In this document: one piece after another, positions 20,674 to 29,302 of the stretch
Layout of the letters: every line of letters starts with the position of its first letter
Position numbering within the stretch: position 1 is the stretch's first letter
Assembly: GCA_963820965.1 (NCBI GenBank)
Contig: CAWGCC010000027.1
Coordinates: forward strand, 310,001 to 374,000
DNA length: 64,000 nt
Origin: DATEDA01 sp963820965
Lineage (GTDB): Bacteria > Pseudomonadota > Gammaproteobacteria > Burkholderiales > SG8-39
Reading direction: 5' to 3'
Notes under the pieces: generated by a model
What the model saw: the letters and a program-made list of their open reading frames with translations, nothing else
Told to the model about the DNA's origin: nothing
Database searches by the model: none
Position numbers and translations under genes: made by a program

Positions 20674-20997
20674 ATGGAGATCAAGTCGCTCGACGACATC
20701 CTCAAGCTCAGGGACGAGTTCTCGCGCCGACTCGCGGCGCGCATGAAGGCGCTCGAGCGCCCCGGCACCGGCACGCTCGACGAACTGATCGAGGAGAAGC
20801 GCGCGCTCATGAAGCAGACGGAAGCGCGCATGCAAGCGGCCGAGCGCGCGAAGGCCGCGATGGTGAAGCGCCTCGACGACCAGTTCGGTCACCACAAGGA
20901 GACACTCAGGCGGCTGGAAAGCGAGCTCGATGAGCTTGTGAAGGCCAGGCAAGGCGGCGCGCGGCCGCGGGGGAAAAGGAAACGGGCGGAAAGTTAG
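20674..20997 (+). CDS. coiled-coil protein at the end of the eCIS operon
   Basis: A 107-residue, very charged protein predicted to be almost wholly helical: LDDILKLRDEFSRRLAARMKAL, then heptad-like stretches in EEKRALMKQTEARMQAAERAKA and KETLRRLESELDELVKAR, ending in a basic tail (RPRGKRKRAES). A GAGGAA ribosome site lies nine bases before the ATG. I do not recognise a family. It lies 47 bases after the fibre on the same strand, so it is probably the last gene of the injection-system operon; chaperone or fibre-capping roles are possible but unsupported. Confidence 0.6.
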   Translation: MEIKSLDDILKLRDEFSRRLAARMKALERPGTGTLDELIEEKRALMKQTEARMQAAERAKAAMVKRLDDQFGHHKETLRRLESELDELVKARQGGARPRGKRKRAES

Positions 20998-21041
20998 GAA
21001 ACTGCTGTTGAATGGCTTTGATTTGACGTCCACGACTCTTT

Positions 21042-21063
21042 GAGCCTCCGCCGGAGGTGGCTC
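21042..21063. other. GC-rich stem-loop between convergent genes
   Basis: In the 158-base gap between the coiled-coil gene and the convergent minus-strand operon, GAGCC...GGCTC and, inside it, CCTCC...GGAGG can pair. No U-run follows on either strand, so a classic intrinsic terminator is not shown; it could be a weak or Rho-assisted bidirectional one. Otherwise I see nothing in the gap. Confidence 0.35.
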
Positions 21064-21155
21064 TACTGGACGCTGATACGTCAATCCGCGGTTGCAACGC
21101 AACCGCTCGAGGTCAGCTGCGCCGGTCGAGGGCAGGCTGGTCGCGCGCTTGGCTG

Positions 21156-21509
21156 TCAAGGCCGAAGCTCGCGTGGCAGCACGCCGGGGGGCGCGGTCGC
21201 GAGCAGCGCGCGCTCGAACGCGCGCCCGCTGTCCTCGCGCGCCGCAGACCGGCCCGCCTTTCCGTTTTCCTGTTCGCCGACGACGAAGCCGTCGCGTGCC
21301 ACGAGGCGCCAGCCGTCGGGGCGCCGAAGCCAGCAGCCGCGATAGCCGAGCACCGGCTTCGGTGGCGGGATCTCGCCGGCGGGCGGGAGACGCTGCCAGC
21401 GTTCGACGAGCTGCTCCGCGGTGTCGTGCGCCACGGTCCACACCGGATCCGGCCGGCCCGAGAACAGGAACGCGCCGGCCGTCCAGTCTCTCTCGTCCTG
21501 TCCGGTCAT
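21156..21509 (-). CDS. small FSGRP-motif protein, paralogue of the upstream gene's N-terminus
   Basis: A 117-residue protein starting 3 bases after the stop of the 306-residue gene, so the two form an operon. Its core FLFSGRPDPVWTV...AEQLVERWQRLPP...PPPKPVLGYRGCWLR matches, motif by motif, the first 80 residues of the larger protein (DVFSGRPNPTVVV...ERELLERLAPV...LPPATLGYRGIIV). I do not know a characterised function for this domain. Candidates are an immunity or chaperone partner that copies the effector's N-terminal domain, or a free-standing duplicate. Confidence 0.6.
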   Translation of the reverse strand: MTGQDERDWTAGAFLFSGRPDPVWTVAHDTAEQLVERWQRLPPAGEIPPPKPVLGYRGCWLRRPDGWRLVARDGFVVGEQENGKAGRSAAREDSGRAFERALLATAPPGVLPRELRP

Positions 21510-21512
21510 GCC

Positions 21513-22433
21513 TCAGTTGATCTTCGTGTGCCCGTGCATCACGATCATGAAGCTGCAGAAATCGGTGTAGTTCCCGCGGTCGGCGGTGCGCGGATCGGCG
21601 ATCAGGTTTCCGCTGTTGTCCAGATTGGTGGCCTGGGTGCCCCCCGGCTTGTGCGTCCAGTAGCCGTTGCGGCCCTTGCGATACCAGTGGAAGTCCCAAT
21701 GCGGACCCACGACCAGCGCGACCAGGTGACCCTCCTTGGGGCACTTGTTGGCGTTCGGGGCATTTAGCAGCGCGTCCGCGATCGCCCCGGCCTTCACCTC
21801 CGCGCAGGTGATGACGTCGTACATCGCCCCGTTGGCCCTGCCGGGCTGCGCGAACGTGTCGGTGCGGTAGTTCGTCCCGTAGTTGTAGCAGTTGTTGTTC
21901 CACTGGACCTGGCCGTTGTCGTTCCACCAACCCGGCTCCCAGAGCGGCGCGCAGGCGCAGGTCGGCCGCAGCGGCCATGGCCATTTCTTCCACGGCCACC
22001 GCAGCAGGAGATCGCGAAAGCGCTGCACCTCGCGCGGACAGACGTCGAAGAACGCGGGCGGGAGACCGGACACGCGAAAGGGGCCGTTCGACCCGCAGAT
22101 GAACTCCTCGGCGAGCGAATCGCGAATGGGCGTGGCTCCGCGCGGCCCGTGCGCGAAGCCCCCGGCGATCCGGACCGGTCCCCGCGTCCCGGCGCGCATG
22201 GTGCGTGCGCTTCGGCGGCGCGCGACCCCGGCCGGTGCCTCTATTTGCTCGACGATTATCCCGCGATAGCCGAGCGTCGCTGGCGGAAGCGCCGGCGGGC
22301 TCGCCATTCCCCTTGCCCTCGCGCGCTCCACCGGCGCGAGCCGCTCGAGGAGCTCCCGCTCCTCGGGTCCGCTGACGACGACCGTCGGATTGGGTCGGCC
22401 GCTGAAGACGTCGATCGTGAGTCGCAGTGGCAT
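21513..22433 (-). CDS. FSGRP-domain protein with candidate cysteine-hydrolase C-terminus
   Basis: A 306-residue protein, first gene of a minus-strand pair. Residues 1-85 form the FSGRPNP/LGYRG domain shared with the next gene. Residues 150-306 form a second unit rich in Trp, Asn and Cys. Its NNNCYNYGTNYRTDTFAQPGR looks like a papain/NlpC-type nucleophile site (Cys followed by aromatic-x-aromatic), then HLVALVVGPHWDFHWYRK supplies histidines, followed by GYWTHKPGG and DNSGNLIADPRTADRGNYTDF. This Cys...His...Asp/Asn order fits a papain-fold hydrolase; a formal family is not known to me. There is no signal peptide. Its place beside an injection system makes a secreted effector possible, but the strand and likely promoter are separate. 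Start ATG at 22433 has GGAG eight bases upstream. Confidence 0.55.
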   Translation of the reverse strand: MPLRLTIDVFSGRPNPTVVVSGPEERELLERLAPVERARARGMASPPALPPATLGYRGIIVEQIEAPAGVARRRSARTMRAGTRGPVRIAGGFAHGPRGATPIRDSLAEEFICGSNGPFRVSGLPPAFFDVCPREVQRFRDLLLRWPWKKWPWPLRPTCACAPLWEPGWWNDNGQVQWNNNCYNYGTNYRTDTFAQPGRANGAMYDVITCAEVKAGAIADALLNAPNANKCPKEGHLVALVVGPHWDFHWYRKGRNGYWTHKPGGTQATNLDNSGNLIADPRTADRGNYTDFCSFMIVMHGHTKIN

Positions 22434-22732
22434 GTCCTTTCTCCTTTGCGCTCCGCAAGCGCGCGCGGCCGAGGTCCTCGGTGGCGCGTCGCGGACCGGA
22501 CTTTCTCGGTCCGGCCTTATCGGTACATGGCCAGTATTCGCCCTGCGAACGGTCGACGCAATCCGACAAGCGGCCTAGGATAGCCCGCGCGCGTCACCGA
22601 CTGCGCCGGGGGACGAGGCTCAGATCATGGGCTTCAGGCCAGATCACGCGGTGCAGGCTCGCAACGACGTTCTCAGTCCGTGCTATCCGCTCCGGGCTTC
22701 CGGGAGAACTTTGCGTTCGGGGAATGCGCGTA

Positions 22733-22758
22733 CTAGAGTTAGGGGTCCTATACTCTAG
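22733..22758. promoter_or_regulatory. nested dyad and AT-rich promoter region upstream of parA
   Basis: A 26-base near-palindrome: outer arms CTAGAGT / ACTCTAG, and inside them TAGG-GGT-CCTA. It is followed at once by the AT-rich stretch gctatatatagtagg (22763-22777), an obvious -10-like region in an otherwise GC-rich sequence. The dyad lies about 47 bases before the parA start and may be its own operator. The gap from 22434 to 22789 holds nothing else I recognise. Confidence 0.5.
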
Positions 22759-22804
22759 GAACGCTATATATAGTAGGATCACGATTGCCATGACGGAGGG
22801 ACCG

Positions 22805-23608
22805 ATGAGACGGGTTGTGTTCAACCAGAAAGGCGGCGTTGGCAAGTCCACCATCACTTGCAATCTCGCGGCGATCGCGGCCAGCAAAGGCGCGCGAACA
22901 CTGGTGGTGGATCTGGACCCGCAGGGCAATTCCACGTCTTACCTGCTGGGCAAAGGCGGAGCAGAACTGGTGGACACGTTGGCGGTGTTGTTCGACCAGA
23001 TGCTGAATTTCCGTCTGCGACCGAAAAGCACTGCCGCGTTGGTCCACGCCACCCCGTTTGACAACCTCGACATCCTTCCTTCCCACCCGCAGCTCGCCGA
23101 GCTGCAGAACCCGCTCGAGTCGCGCTACAAGATGTACAAGCTGCGCGATGCGCTGAACGAGCTGGAGGGATACGACGAAGTCTATATCGACACTCCGCCT
23201 GCGCTGAATTTCTTCACCCGCTCAGCGCTGATCGCGTCACAAACTTGCCTGATACCCTTCGATTGCGACGATTTTTCGCGTCGCGCGCTCTATGCGCTCA
23301 TGGAAAGCGTCGAGGAGATCCGCTCCGATCACAACGCCGAGCTCGAAGTCGAGGGTATCGTGGTGAATCAGTTCCAACAGCGTGCCAAGCTCCCGCAGAA
23401 GATCACCCAGGAGCTACTTAGCAAGCGCATGCCGGTCCTCGGCACCTACCTTTCCGCGTCAGTGAAGGTGCGGGAGTCCCATGAGCAAGCACGGCCGTTG
23501 ATCTACCTCGCACCCGGGCACAAGGTGGCGCAGGAGTATGTGGCGTTGCACGCGGAGCTGAAGCGCGTGCGAGCGCGACTGGATGTTGAGAATCGGGCGG
23601 CGGCCTGA
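22805..23608 (+). CDS. ParA/Soj-like Walker ATPase, solitary
   Basis: A 267-residue ParA-superfamily ATPase of the MinD/Soj type. It has the deviant Walker A KGGVGKST at the extreme N-terminus, TLVVDLDPQGNST (Walker A'), and EVYIDTPPALNF (Walker B), then LIPFDCDDFSRRALYALME. These proteins use ATP-dependent dimerisation and DNA binding to position DNA or protein cargo. The start at 22805 is chosen because GGAGGG lies at 22795-22800; an ATG at 22790 is in frame but lacks a well-spaced site. No parB gene or parS-like site is near. Solitary ParAs may come from plasmids or phages, or position other cargo. The IS6 remnant follows on the other strand. Confidence 0.85.
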   Translation: MRRVVFNQKGGVGKSTITCNLAAIAASKGARTLVVDLDPQGNSTSYLLGKGGAELVDTLAVLFDQMLNFRLRPKSTAALVHATPFDNLDILPSHPQLAELQNPLESRYKMYKLRDALNELEGYDEVYIDTPPALNFFTRSALIASQTCLIPFDCDDFSRRALYALMESVEEIRSDHNAELEVEGIVVNQFQQRAKLPQKITQELLSKRMPVLGTYLSASVKVRESHEQARPLIYLAPGHKVAQEYVALHAELKRVRARLDVENRAAA

Positions 23609-23649
23609 GGCGGCGCGACAAGTCTCTTTCAGATAGGGTGTGCAGGCTC

Positions 23650-23880
23650 GATGCCGGCGATTGTTAGGATGTAGGCCTCGTCAACGCGCCAGGAACGGCC
23701 GACCGGGCGAGAGAATCGATCCCAGTGCTTCTCGAACCCGGGCACGTACCGTTGGACCCACCTGAAGATCATGCTCGGCGCCACCGCTCGAGCATCATGG
23801 CGGCGAGGGCGCGGTAAGAGAGCGTGCAGGTTACGAACCAGCGCACGCACAGGATGTGGATCTCCTGGGCGAAGCGGTGG
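23650..23880 (-). mobile_element. IS6-family transposase remnant
   Basis: Read on the minus strand, one frame gives HRFAQEIHILCVRWFVTCTL, SYRALAAMMLERW and, after a small internal deletion and frame change near 23775, RWVQRYVPGFEKHWDRFSRP, VGRSWRVDEAYI. These are the N-terminal helix-turn-helix and first catalytic-Asp region (SWRVDE) of IS6/IS240-type DDE transposases. The protein then runs into unrelated sequence, so the element is truncated on both sides and inactive. It marks a junction between the injection-system side and the catabolic side of the window. Confidence 0.75.
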
Positions 23881-23912
23881 CCCCGGGCGACGCGAGCGCG
23901 GGGGTGTCCGAT

Positions 23913-25133
23913 CTAAACGACGCCGCTCTTCCTCAGCTGCTCGATCTCCGCGTCGCCGATGCCGATATCGCGCAGGATCTCGACGCTGTGCTCGCCAAGG
24001 AGCGGCGGAGCGCGGTCGTGTACGAGCGGCGCGGCGGTGAACCGCATCGGGCTCGCGACCTGTGGCACCGTTCCCGACAGCGGATGCGCGACCTCGACCA
24101 GCATGCGCCGGTGCTTCACCTGCCGATCCTCGAACACCTCCGGGATCGCGTTGATCGGGCTGGCCGGAACGCCGGCGGCATCGAGAGCCGCGACCCAGTG
24201 GCTGCGGTCCTGCTCCTTCAGAATCGCGGCGATCAGCGGGTGCAGGACGGCGAGGTTGCGGACGCGCGACGCATTCTTCTGGAACCGTTCGTCCTGCGCG
24301 AGCGCCGGCTGCCCGAGCACTTCGCAGAGCTTCGCGAACTGGCCGTCGTTGCCGACGGCGAGCGCGATCTGGCCGTCGCGGCAGGCGAACACGTCCTGCG
24401 GCTGGATGTTCGGGTGCGCGTTGCCGGTGCGCCGCGGCGCCTTCCCCGAGACGAGGAAGTTCATCGCCTGGTTGGCGAGCGTCGCGACCTGGACGTCGAG
24501 CATGCCGATGTCTATGTACTCGCCCGCGCCCGACACCTCGCGCCGCGCGAGCGCGGCGAGCACCGCCACCGCCGCGTACATGCCCGTCATCAGGTCCACG
24601 ATCGGGATGCCGACCTTCTGCGGACCGCCGCCCGGCTTGTCGTCGCGCTCGCCGGTGACGCTCATCATCCCGCCCATCGCCTGGATCATGAAGTCGTACG
24701 CCGCCTGGTCGCGCCGCGGCCCGGTCTGGCCGAAGCCGGTCACCGAGCAGTAGATGAGCTTCGGATTGACCGCCTTGAGATCCTCGTAGCCCAGCCCGAA
24801 CCGCGCCAGCGTCCCGACCTTGTAGTTCTCGAGGACGATGTCGGCGCGCGCCGCGAGCGCGCGCACGATTCGCTGGCCTTCCGGCTTGTCGATGCTGACC
24901 GTGACCGAGCGTTTGCCGCGGTTGACCGACAGGTAGTAGCCGGCTTCCTTCGTCTCGGCGCCATTGCGATCCTTCAGGAACGGGGGTCCCCAGGAGCGGG
25001 TGTCGTCGCCGGCGCCGGGGCGCTCGACTTTGATCACGTCCGCGCCGAGGTCGGCAAGGACCTGCCCCGCCCACGGGCCGGCGAGGATCCGGCTGAGGTC
25101 CAGAACTTTGACGTGCGAGAGGGGGCCGGGCAT
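23913..25133 (-). CDS. CaiB/BaiF family CoA-transferase
   Basis: A 406-residue class III CoA-transferase, which moves CoA between carboxylic acids through an aspartyl-CoA intermediate. It shows VKVLDLSRILAGPWAGQVLADLGADVIKVE at the N-terminus, VNRGKRSVTVSID, IVLENYKVG, SVTGFGQTGP, and DIGMLDVQVA, which holds the candidate catalytic Asp. It ends GIGDAEIEQL. Length is normal. It lies 13 bases after the TctC gene on the same strand, so the two are co-transcribed and probably handle uptake and activation of one organic acid. The upstream divergent LysR gene is a likely regulator. The substrate cannot be told from sequence. Confidence 0.9.
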   Translation of the reverse strand: MPGPLSHVKVLDLSRILAGPWAGQVLADLGADVIKVERPGAGDDTRSWGPPFLKDRNGAETKEAGYYLSVNRGKRSVTVSIDKPEGQRIVRALAARADIVLENYKVGTLARFGLGYEDLKAVNPKLIYCSVTGFGQTGPRRDQAAYDFMIQAMGGMMSVTGERDDKPGGGPQKVGIPIVDLMTGMYAAVAVLAALARREVSGAGEYIDIGMLDVQVATLANQAMNFLVSGKAPRRTGNAHPNIQPQDVFACRDGQIALAVGNDGQFAKLCEVLGQPALAQDERFQKNASRVRNLAVLHPLIAAILKEQDRSHWVAALDAAGVPASPINAIPEVFEDRQVKHRRMLVEVAHPLSGTVPQVASPMRFTAAPLVHDRAPPLLGEHSVEILRDIGIGDAEIEQLRKSGVV

Positions 25134-25146
25134 GTTGCTGCTCCTT

Positions 25147-26118
<972 letters not shown>

Positions 26119-26220
26119 TCCCGTCTCCTCGATCCTCGCATCGTGAGGCGGCAAGTGTAGGGGCCGCGGCCGCACCAACGCCAGACGCATGACGCATAAA
26201 GCAGCTATGCTCGATGCGCC

Positions 26221-27165
26221 ATGGCATCCACCGCGGCGCCGCTCGATCTCGCTCGGCTGAGGCTCTTCGCGCAGGTCGCCGAGGTCGGCAGCCTCACGAA
26301 GGCGGCGGTGATGCTGGACACCGCGCAGCCTGCGATCAGCCGCCAGATCGGTCAGCTCGAGCGCGAGTGGGGCGGGCGCCTGTTCCACCGCACCGGCCGC
26401 GGCGTCGCGCTGACGGAGCTCGGTGAGCGGATCCTGCCGCGGGCGAAGGCGCTCCTCGCCCAAGCGGGCCAGCTCTCCGAAGACATCAAGGGTACCGCCG
26501 GCGTTCCGTCCGGGAATGTGCGGGTGGGCGTCCTCCCGTCGCTCTCACAACCCTTGATCAGCCTCGTCTTCCGGCGCACGCGGGCGAGCTTCCCGAATCT
26601 GCGCCTGCACGTCTACGAGGGCTCCACCGGCCAGATCGAGGAGTGGCTTGCGAACGACCGGATCGACATCGCGATCCGCTATCGCTACGGCCGGAGCCTG
26701 CCGCGTGGCGAGCTTCCGCTCGCGGTCGTCGATACGCATCTCATCGGCGCCGCCGGAGACCCGGTCACCCGCGCGCCGACGGTGCGGTTCGCACGCCTCG
26801 ACAAGCTGCCGCTCGTGCTGGCGGGGCCGCCGCAAGCCCTGCGTGGCCTGCTGGACCAGACGGCCAAGCGGCTGCGCCTCACGCTCTCGGTCGTGATGGA
26901 GGCCGATTCGCTGCCGCTGCAGACGGAGGCCGTGGCGGAGGACCGCTGTTACACCATCCTGCCGGTTCACGCGGTGCACCAGGCGCTGCAGGCCGGGCGC
27001 GTGCAGGCGTCCCGGATCGTGAGCCCGGGGATCTCCCGCACGATCGCGCTCGGCACCACGACGCAGCGGCCGCTGACGGCCGGGGGCCGCGAAGTGGTGA
27101 AGCTGGTGCGCGAGATCGTGAGCACGATGGTGGGCACGGGACCCTGGCAGCAGCGACGCGCGTAG
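26221..27165 (+). CDS. LysR-family transcriptional regulator
   Basis: A 314-residue LysR regulator. The helix-turn-helix lies in residues 10-70 (ARLRLFAQVAEVGSLTKAAVMLDTAQPAISRQIGQLE, then GRLFHRTGRGVALTELG). The rest is a substrate-binding-like effector domain (VRVGVLPSLSQPLISLVF...). It is transcribed away from the TctC-CaiB pair across a 102-base gap, the classic layout for a LysR activator of the divergent operon. Its effector is probably the acid carried by the TctC protein or its CoA ester; that is inference. Confidence 0.9.
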   Translation: MASTAAPLDLARLRLFAQVAEVGSLTKAAVMLDTAQPAISRQIGQLEREWGGRLFHRTGRGVALTELGERILPRAKALLAQAGQLSEDIKGTAGVPSGNVRVGVLPSLSQPLISLVFRRTRASFPNLRLHVYEGSTGQIEEWLANDRIDIAIRYRYGRSLPRGELPLAVVDTHLIGAAGDPVTRAPTVRFARLDKLPLVLAGPPQALRGLLDQTAKRLRLTLSVVMEADSLPLQTEAVAEDRCYTILPVHAVHQALQAGRVQASRIVSPGISRTIALGTTTQRPLTAGGREVVKLVREIVSTMVGTGPWQQRRA

Positions 27166-27195
27166 GAGAGACGCCAGCTCCATCGACCGCTGCGG

Positions 27196-28020
27196 TCAGG
27201 CGTACAGGCGGGCCGGGTTCTCGACGAGGATGCGCCTGACGAGCGTTTCGTCGGGCGTCCAGTCCTTGAACGCTTGCAGGAGAACGGTGGGGTCCGGCTG
27301 CGGCTTGACGTTGAGATGCGGCCAATCGCTACCCCAGACCAGCTGCGACGGATTGACCTCGATCATCTTCTGATGAAACGGCTGACCGGCATCGATGCTC
27401 GGCGCCTTGAGCGTGTTGCGGTAGACGCACAGCTTCACCCAGACATGGCCGCCTTCGAGCAGCGACAGCAGCGTACGGAAGCCTTCATCGTCGACGCCGG
27501 CGGCAGGATCGAAGCCACCCATGTGATCGACGACGACCGGGAGCGGCAACCGGCGCAGCTCGGCTGCGATGGCGGGCAGCACCTTGCAATCGGTCCACAG
27601 CTCGGCATGTACGCCCGCATCGGCGAGCGTGCCCTTCATGCGCAGCAGATCGTCGAATGTCGCGCTGCCCGAGAAATTCGCTCCGGTGCCGGCGCGATGA
27701 CTGAAGCGGGCGCCACGCACGCCGCGCGCGCGCAGGTCCTTCAGCGCCGCAACAGAGCTGTTCCGGGTCACGATCACGCCCCGCAATTGCGGTTGCGCCG
27801 CCAATACGTTCAGCAGGAGAGAATAGTCTTCGCCGTACGCGCTCGGATGAACGAGCACCCCACGCGAGAGCCCCAGCCGCTTCAGCATGGCGATGTACTG
27901 CTCCAACGGCGCTTCGGGCGGCGTGTAGCTCCGCTCGGGCGCGAGCGGAAAGCGGTCGTACGGGCCGAAAACGTGCGCGTGGCAATCCCAGCCGGAGACA
28001 CTGCGCTCGATCGCGCTCAC
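27196..28020 (-). CDS. amidohydrolase, 2-pyrone-4,6-dicarboxylate hydrolase-like
   Basis: A 274-residue TIM-barrel metal-dependent hydrolase. It has the N-terminal DCHAHVFGP (HxH motif after strand 1), GVLVHPSAYG, VVDHMGG (strand-6 histidine) and VWGSDWPH (catalytic Asp) before a C-terminal ILVENPARLY. This set fits the LigI-like branch of the amidohydrolase superfamily, whose members open lactones in aromatic breakdown. The lactone substrate here is not certain. It is divergent from the enoyl-CoA hydratase gene across a 393-base region that contains a large dyad. Confidence 0.82.
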   Translation of the reverse strand: MSAIERSVSGWDCHAHVFGPYDRFPLAPERSYTPPEAPLEQYIAMLKRLGLSRGVLVHPSAYGEDYSLLLNVLAAQPQLRGVIVTRNSSVAALKDLRARGVRGARFSHRAGTGANFSGSATFDDLLRMKGTLADAGVHAELWTDCKVLPAIAAELRRLPLPVVVDHMGGFDPAAGVDDEGFRTLLSLLEGGHVWVKLCVYRNTLKAPSIDAGQPFHQKMIEVNPSQLVWGSDWPHLNVKPQPDPTVLLQAFKDWTPDETLVRRILVENPARLYA

Positions 28021-28164
28021 TGCAGCTGCTCGGGCGTGGTTTCGGGGGCCGGCAGGGAGATTCGGGGCATCGATGCCTCCTCGGTGCTCAATGTCAGGGT
28101 AAGCAAGCCCAAAGCGTAGCGCAATGCGGCCGGCTCAATAACGGTCGCAGCGCTATTCCAGTCA

Positions 28165-28253
28165 TGCGCAAACCGCAATAGCGTGGGCCGAAAGCGGATC
28201 GTTGCGCTGGCGCAATACCGGACGTGGCTTCCGGCGCATAGCTGGTTTGCGCC
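28165..28253. promoter_or_regulatory. nested dyad in the divergent 28.0-28.4 kb intergenic region
   Basis: The 393-base gap between the amidohydrolase (-) and enoyl-CoA hydratase (+) genes contains a central palindrome TTGCGC-TG-GCGCAA (28202-28215). Around it, at almost the same centre, lie TGCGCAAACC (28165-28174) and GGTTTGCGCC (28244-28253). A common centre for both pairs suggests an operator for a dimeric or tetrameric regulator, or a long imperfect hairpin. No other feature is clear in the gap. Confidence 0.5.
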
Positions 28254-28413
28254 GCCGACATCTTGCCTGCGCGGTGCGCAGTGCCTAGAGTGCGATGCTG
28301 CGACCTGTTGACGACCGAACGCGCGAGTCGAACAAGCACCCGGAGATCGAATGGCTACCCAGGCGGCCGTCCCGTGGTTCTAGTAACCAGCGTCTGAACA
28401 CGAGGGCTTGCAC

Positions 28414-29193
28414 ATGATGGACGATCTGACCCAGCTCAAGGTGGATGTCGACGGACATGTCGCGGCGCTTACGATGGATAACCCGCCGGTGAACGCGCTC
28501 TCGCGCGTGCTGAATGACGAGCTGACCCTGGCGCTGGACCGAATTTCGGAGATCGACGACATTCGCGTCGTCGTACTGACCGGCGCGGGCAAGGTCTTTT
28601 GCGCGGGCGCCGATCTCAAGGGGCGCGCGCAGAACATCCGCGCCGCCGGCGACTTCTCGGCCCATTCGCGCCGTACCCGCGAGTGCTTTCATGCGATCCG
28701 CGAGTGCGCGAAGCCGGTGATCGCGGCCATCAATGGTCCGGCGCTTGGCTCGGGGCTTGCCATGGTTGCCTCCGCGGACGTCTTGATCGCTTCGGAGAAG
28801 GCTGCACTCGGGTTGCCGGAGGTCGACGTCGGCTTGCTCGGCGGTTGCCGGCACGCGATGCGACTCTTCGGTCACTCCCGGACCCGGCGAATGATGCTGA
28901 CCGGCTACCGTGTCCCGGGCGCCGAGTTGTACCGCCTTGGCGTCGTTGAAGCATGCACAACCCCGGAAGAGCTGATGCCGGCGGCGCTCGAGATGGCGAA
29001 GCTCATCGCGTCGAAGAGCCCCGTCTCTACGCGCATGGGCAAGCACACGCTCAACACCATCGAGGACATGAGCCTGCGCGACGGCTACCGCTACGAACAG
29101 GACATGACGCAAGCGATCTCGAGGACGGAAGACGCGAAGGAAGCGCAGCTTGCGTTCGCGGAGAAGCGGGCGCCGGTTTTCAAAGGGCGCTAA
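28414..29193 (+). CDS. enoyl-CoA hydratase/isomerase family protein
   Basis: A 259-residue crotonase-fold protein. It shows LTMDNPPVNALS at the N-terminus, VVLTGAGKVFCAGADLKG (first oxyanion-hole segment), and INGPALGSGLAMVASADVLIAS and LGLPEVDVGLLGGCRH (second oxyanion hole and active-site loop). The expected acidic residues in LPEVDVGL are kept. The likely activity is hydration or isomerisation of an enoyl-CoA in the acid pathway started by the CaiB enzymes. ATGATG occurs at 28414-28419; GAGGG lies eight bases before the first. It is followed by a 109-base gap and the second TctC gene. Confidence 0.88.
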   Translation: MMDDLTQLKVDVDGHVAALTMDNPPVNALSRVLNDELTLALDRISEIDDIRVVVLTGAGKVFCAGADLKGRAQNIRAAGDFSAHSRRTRECFHAIRECAKPVIAAINGPALGSGLAMVASADVLIASEKAALGLPEVDVGLLGGCRHAMRLFGHSRTRRMMLTGYRVPGAELYRLGVVEACTTPEELMPAALEMAKLIASKSPVSTRMGKHTLNTIEDMSLRDGYRYEQDMTQAISRTEDAKEAQLAFAEKRAPVFKGR

Positions 29194-29302
29194 CGGGCAA
29201 GGGGCATACCGTCGGCGTCATACCTGCTGTATCAGCCATGCGTCTGGCTCGCAGGCTGAGCACGCCCTAGACTGACTGCTCACTTAAGGAGGAGCACTGG
29301 AG

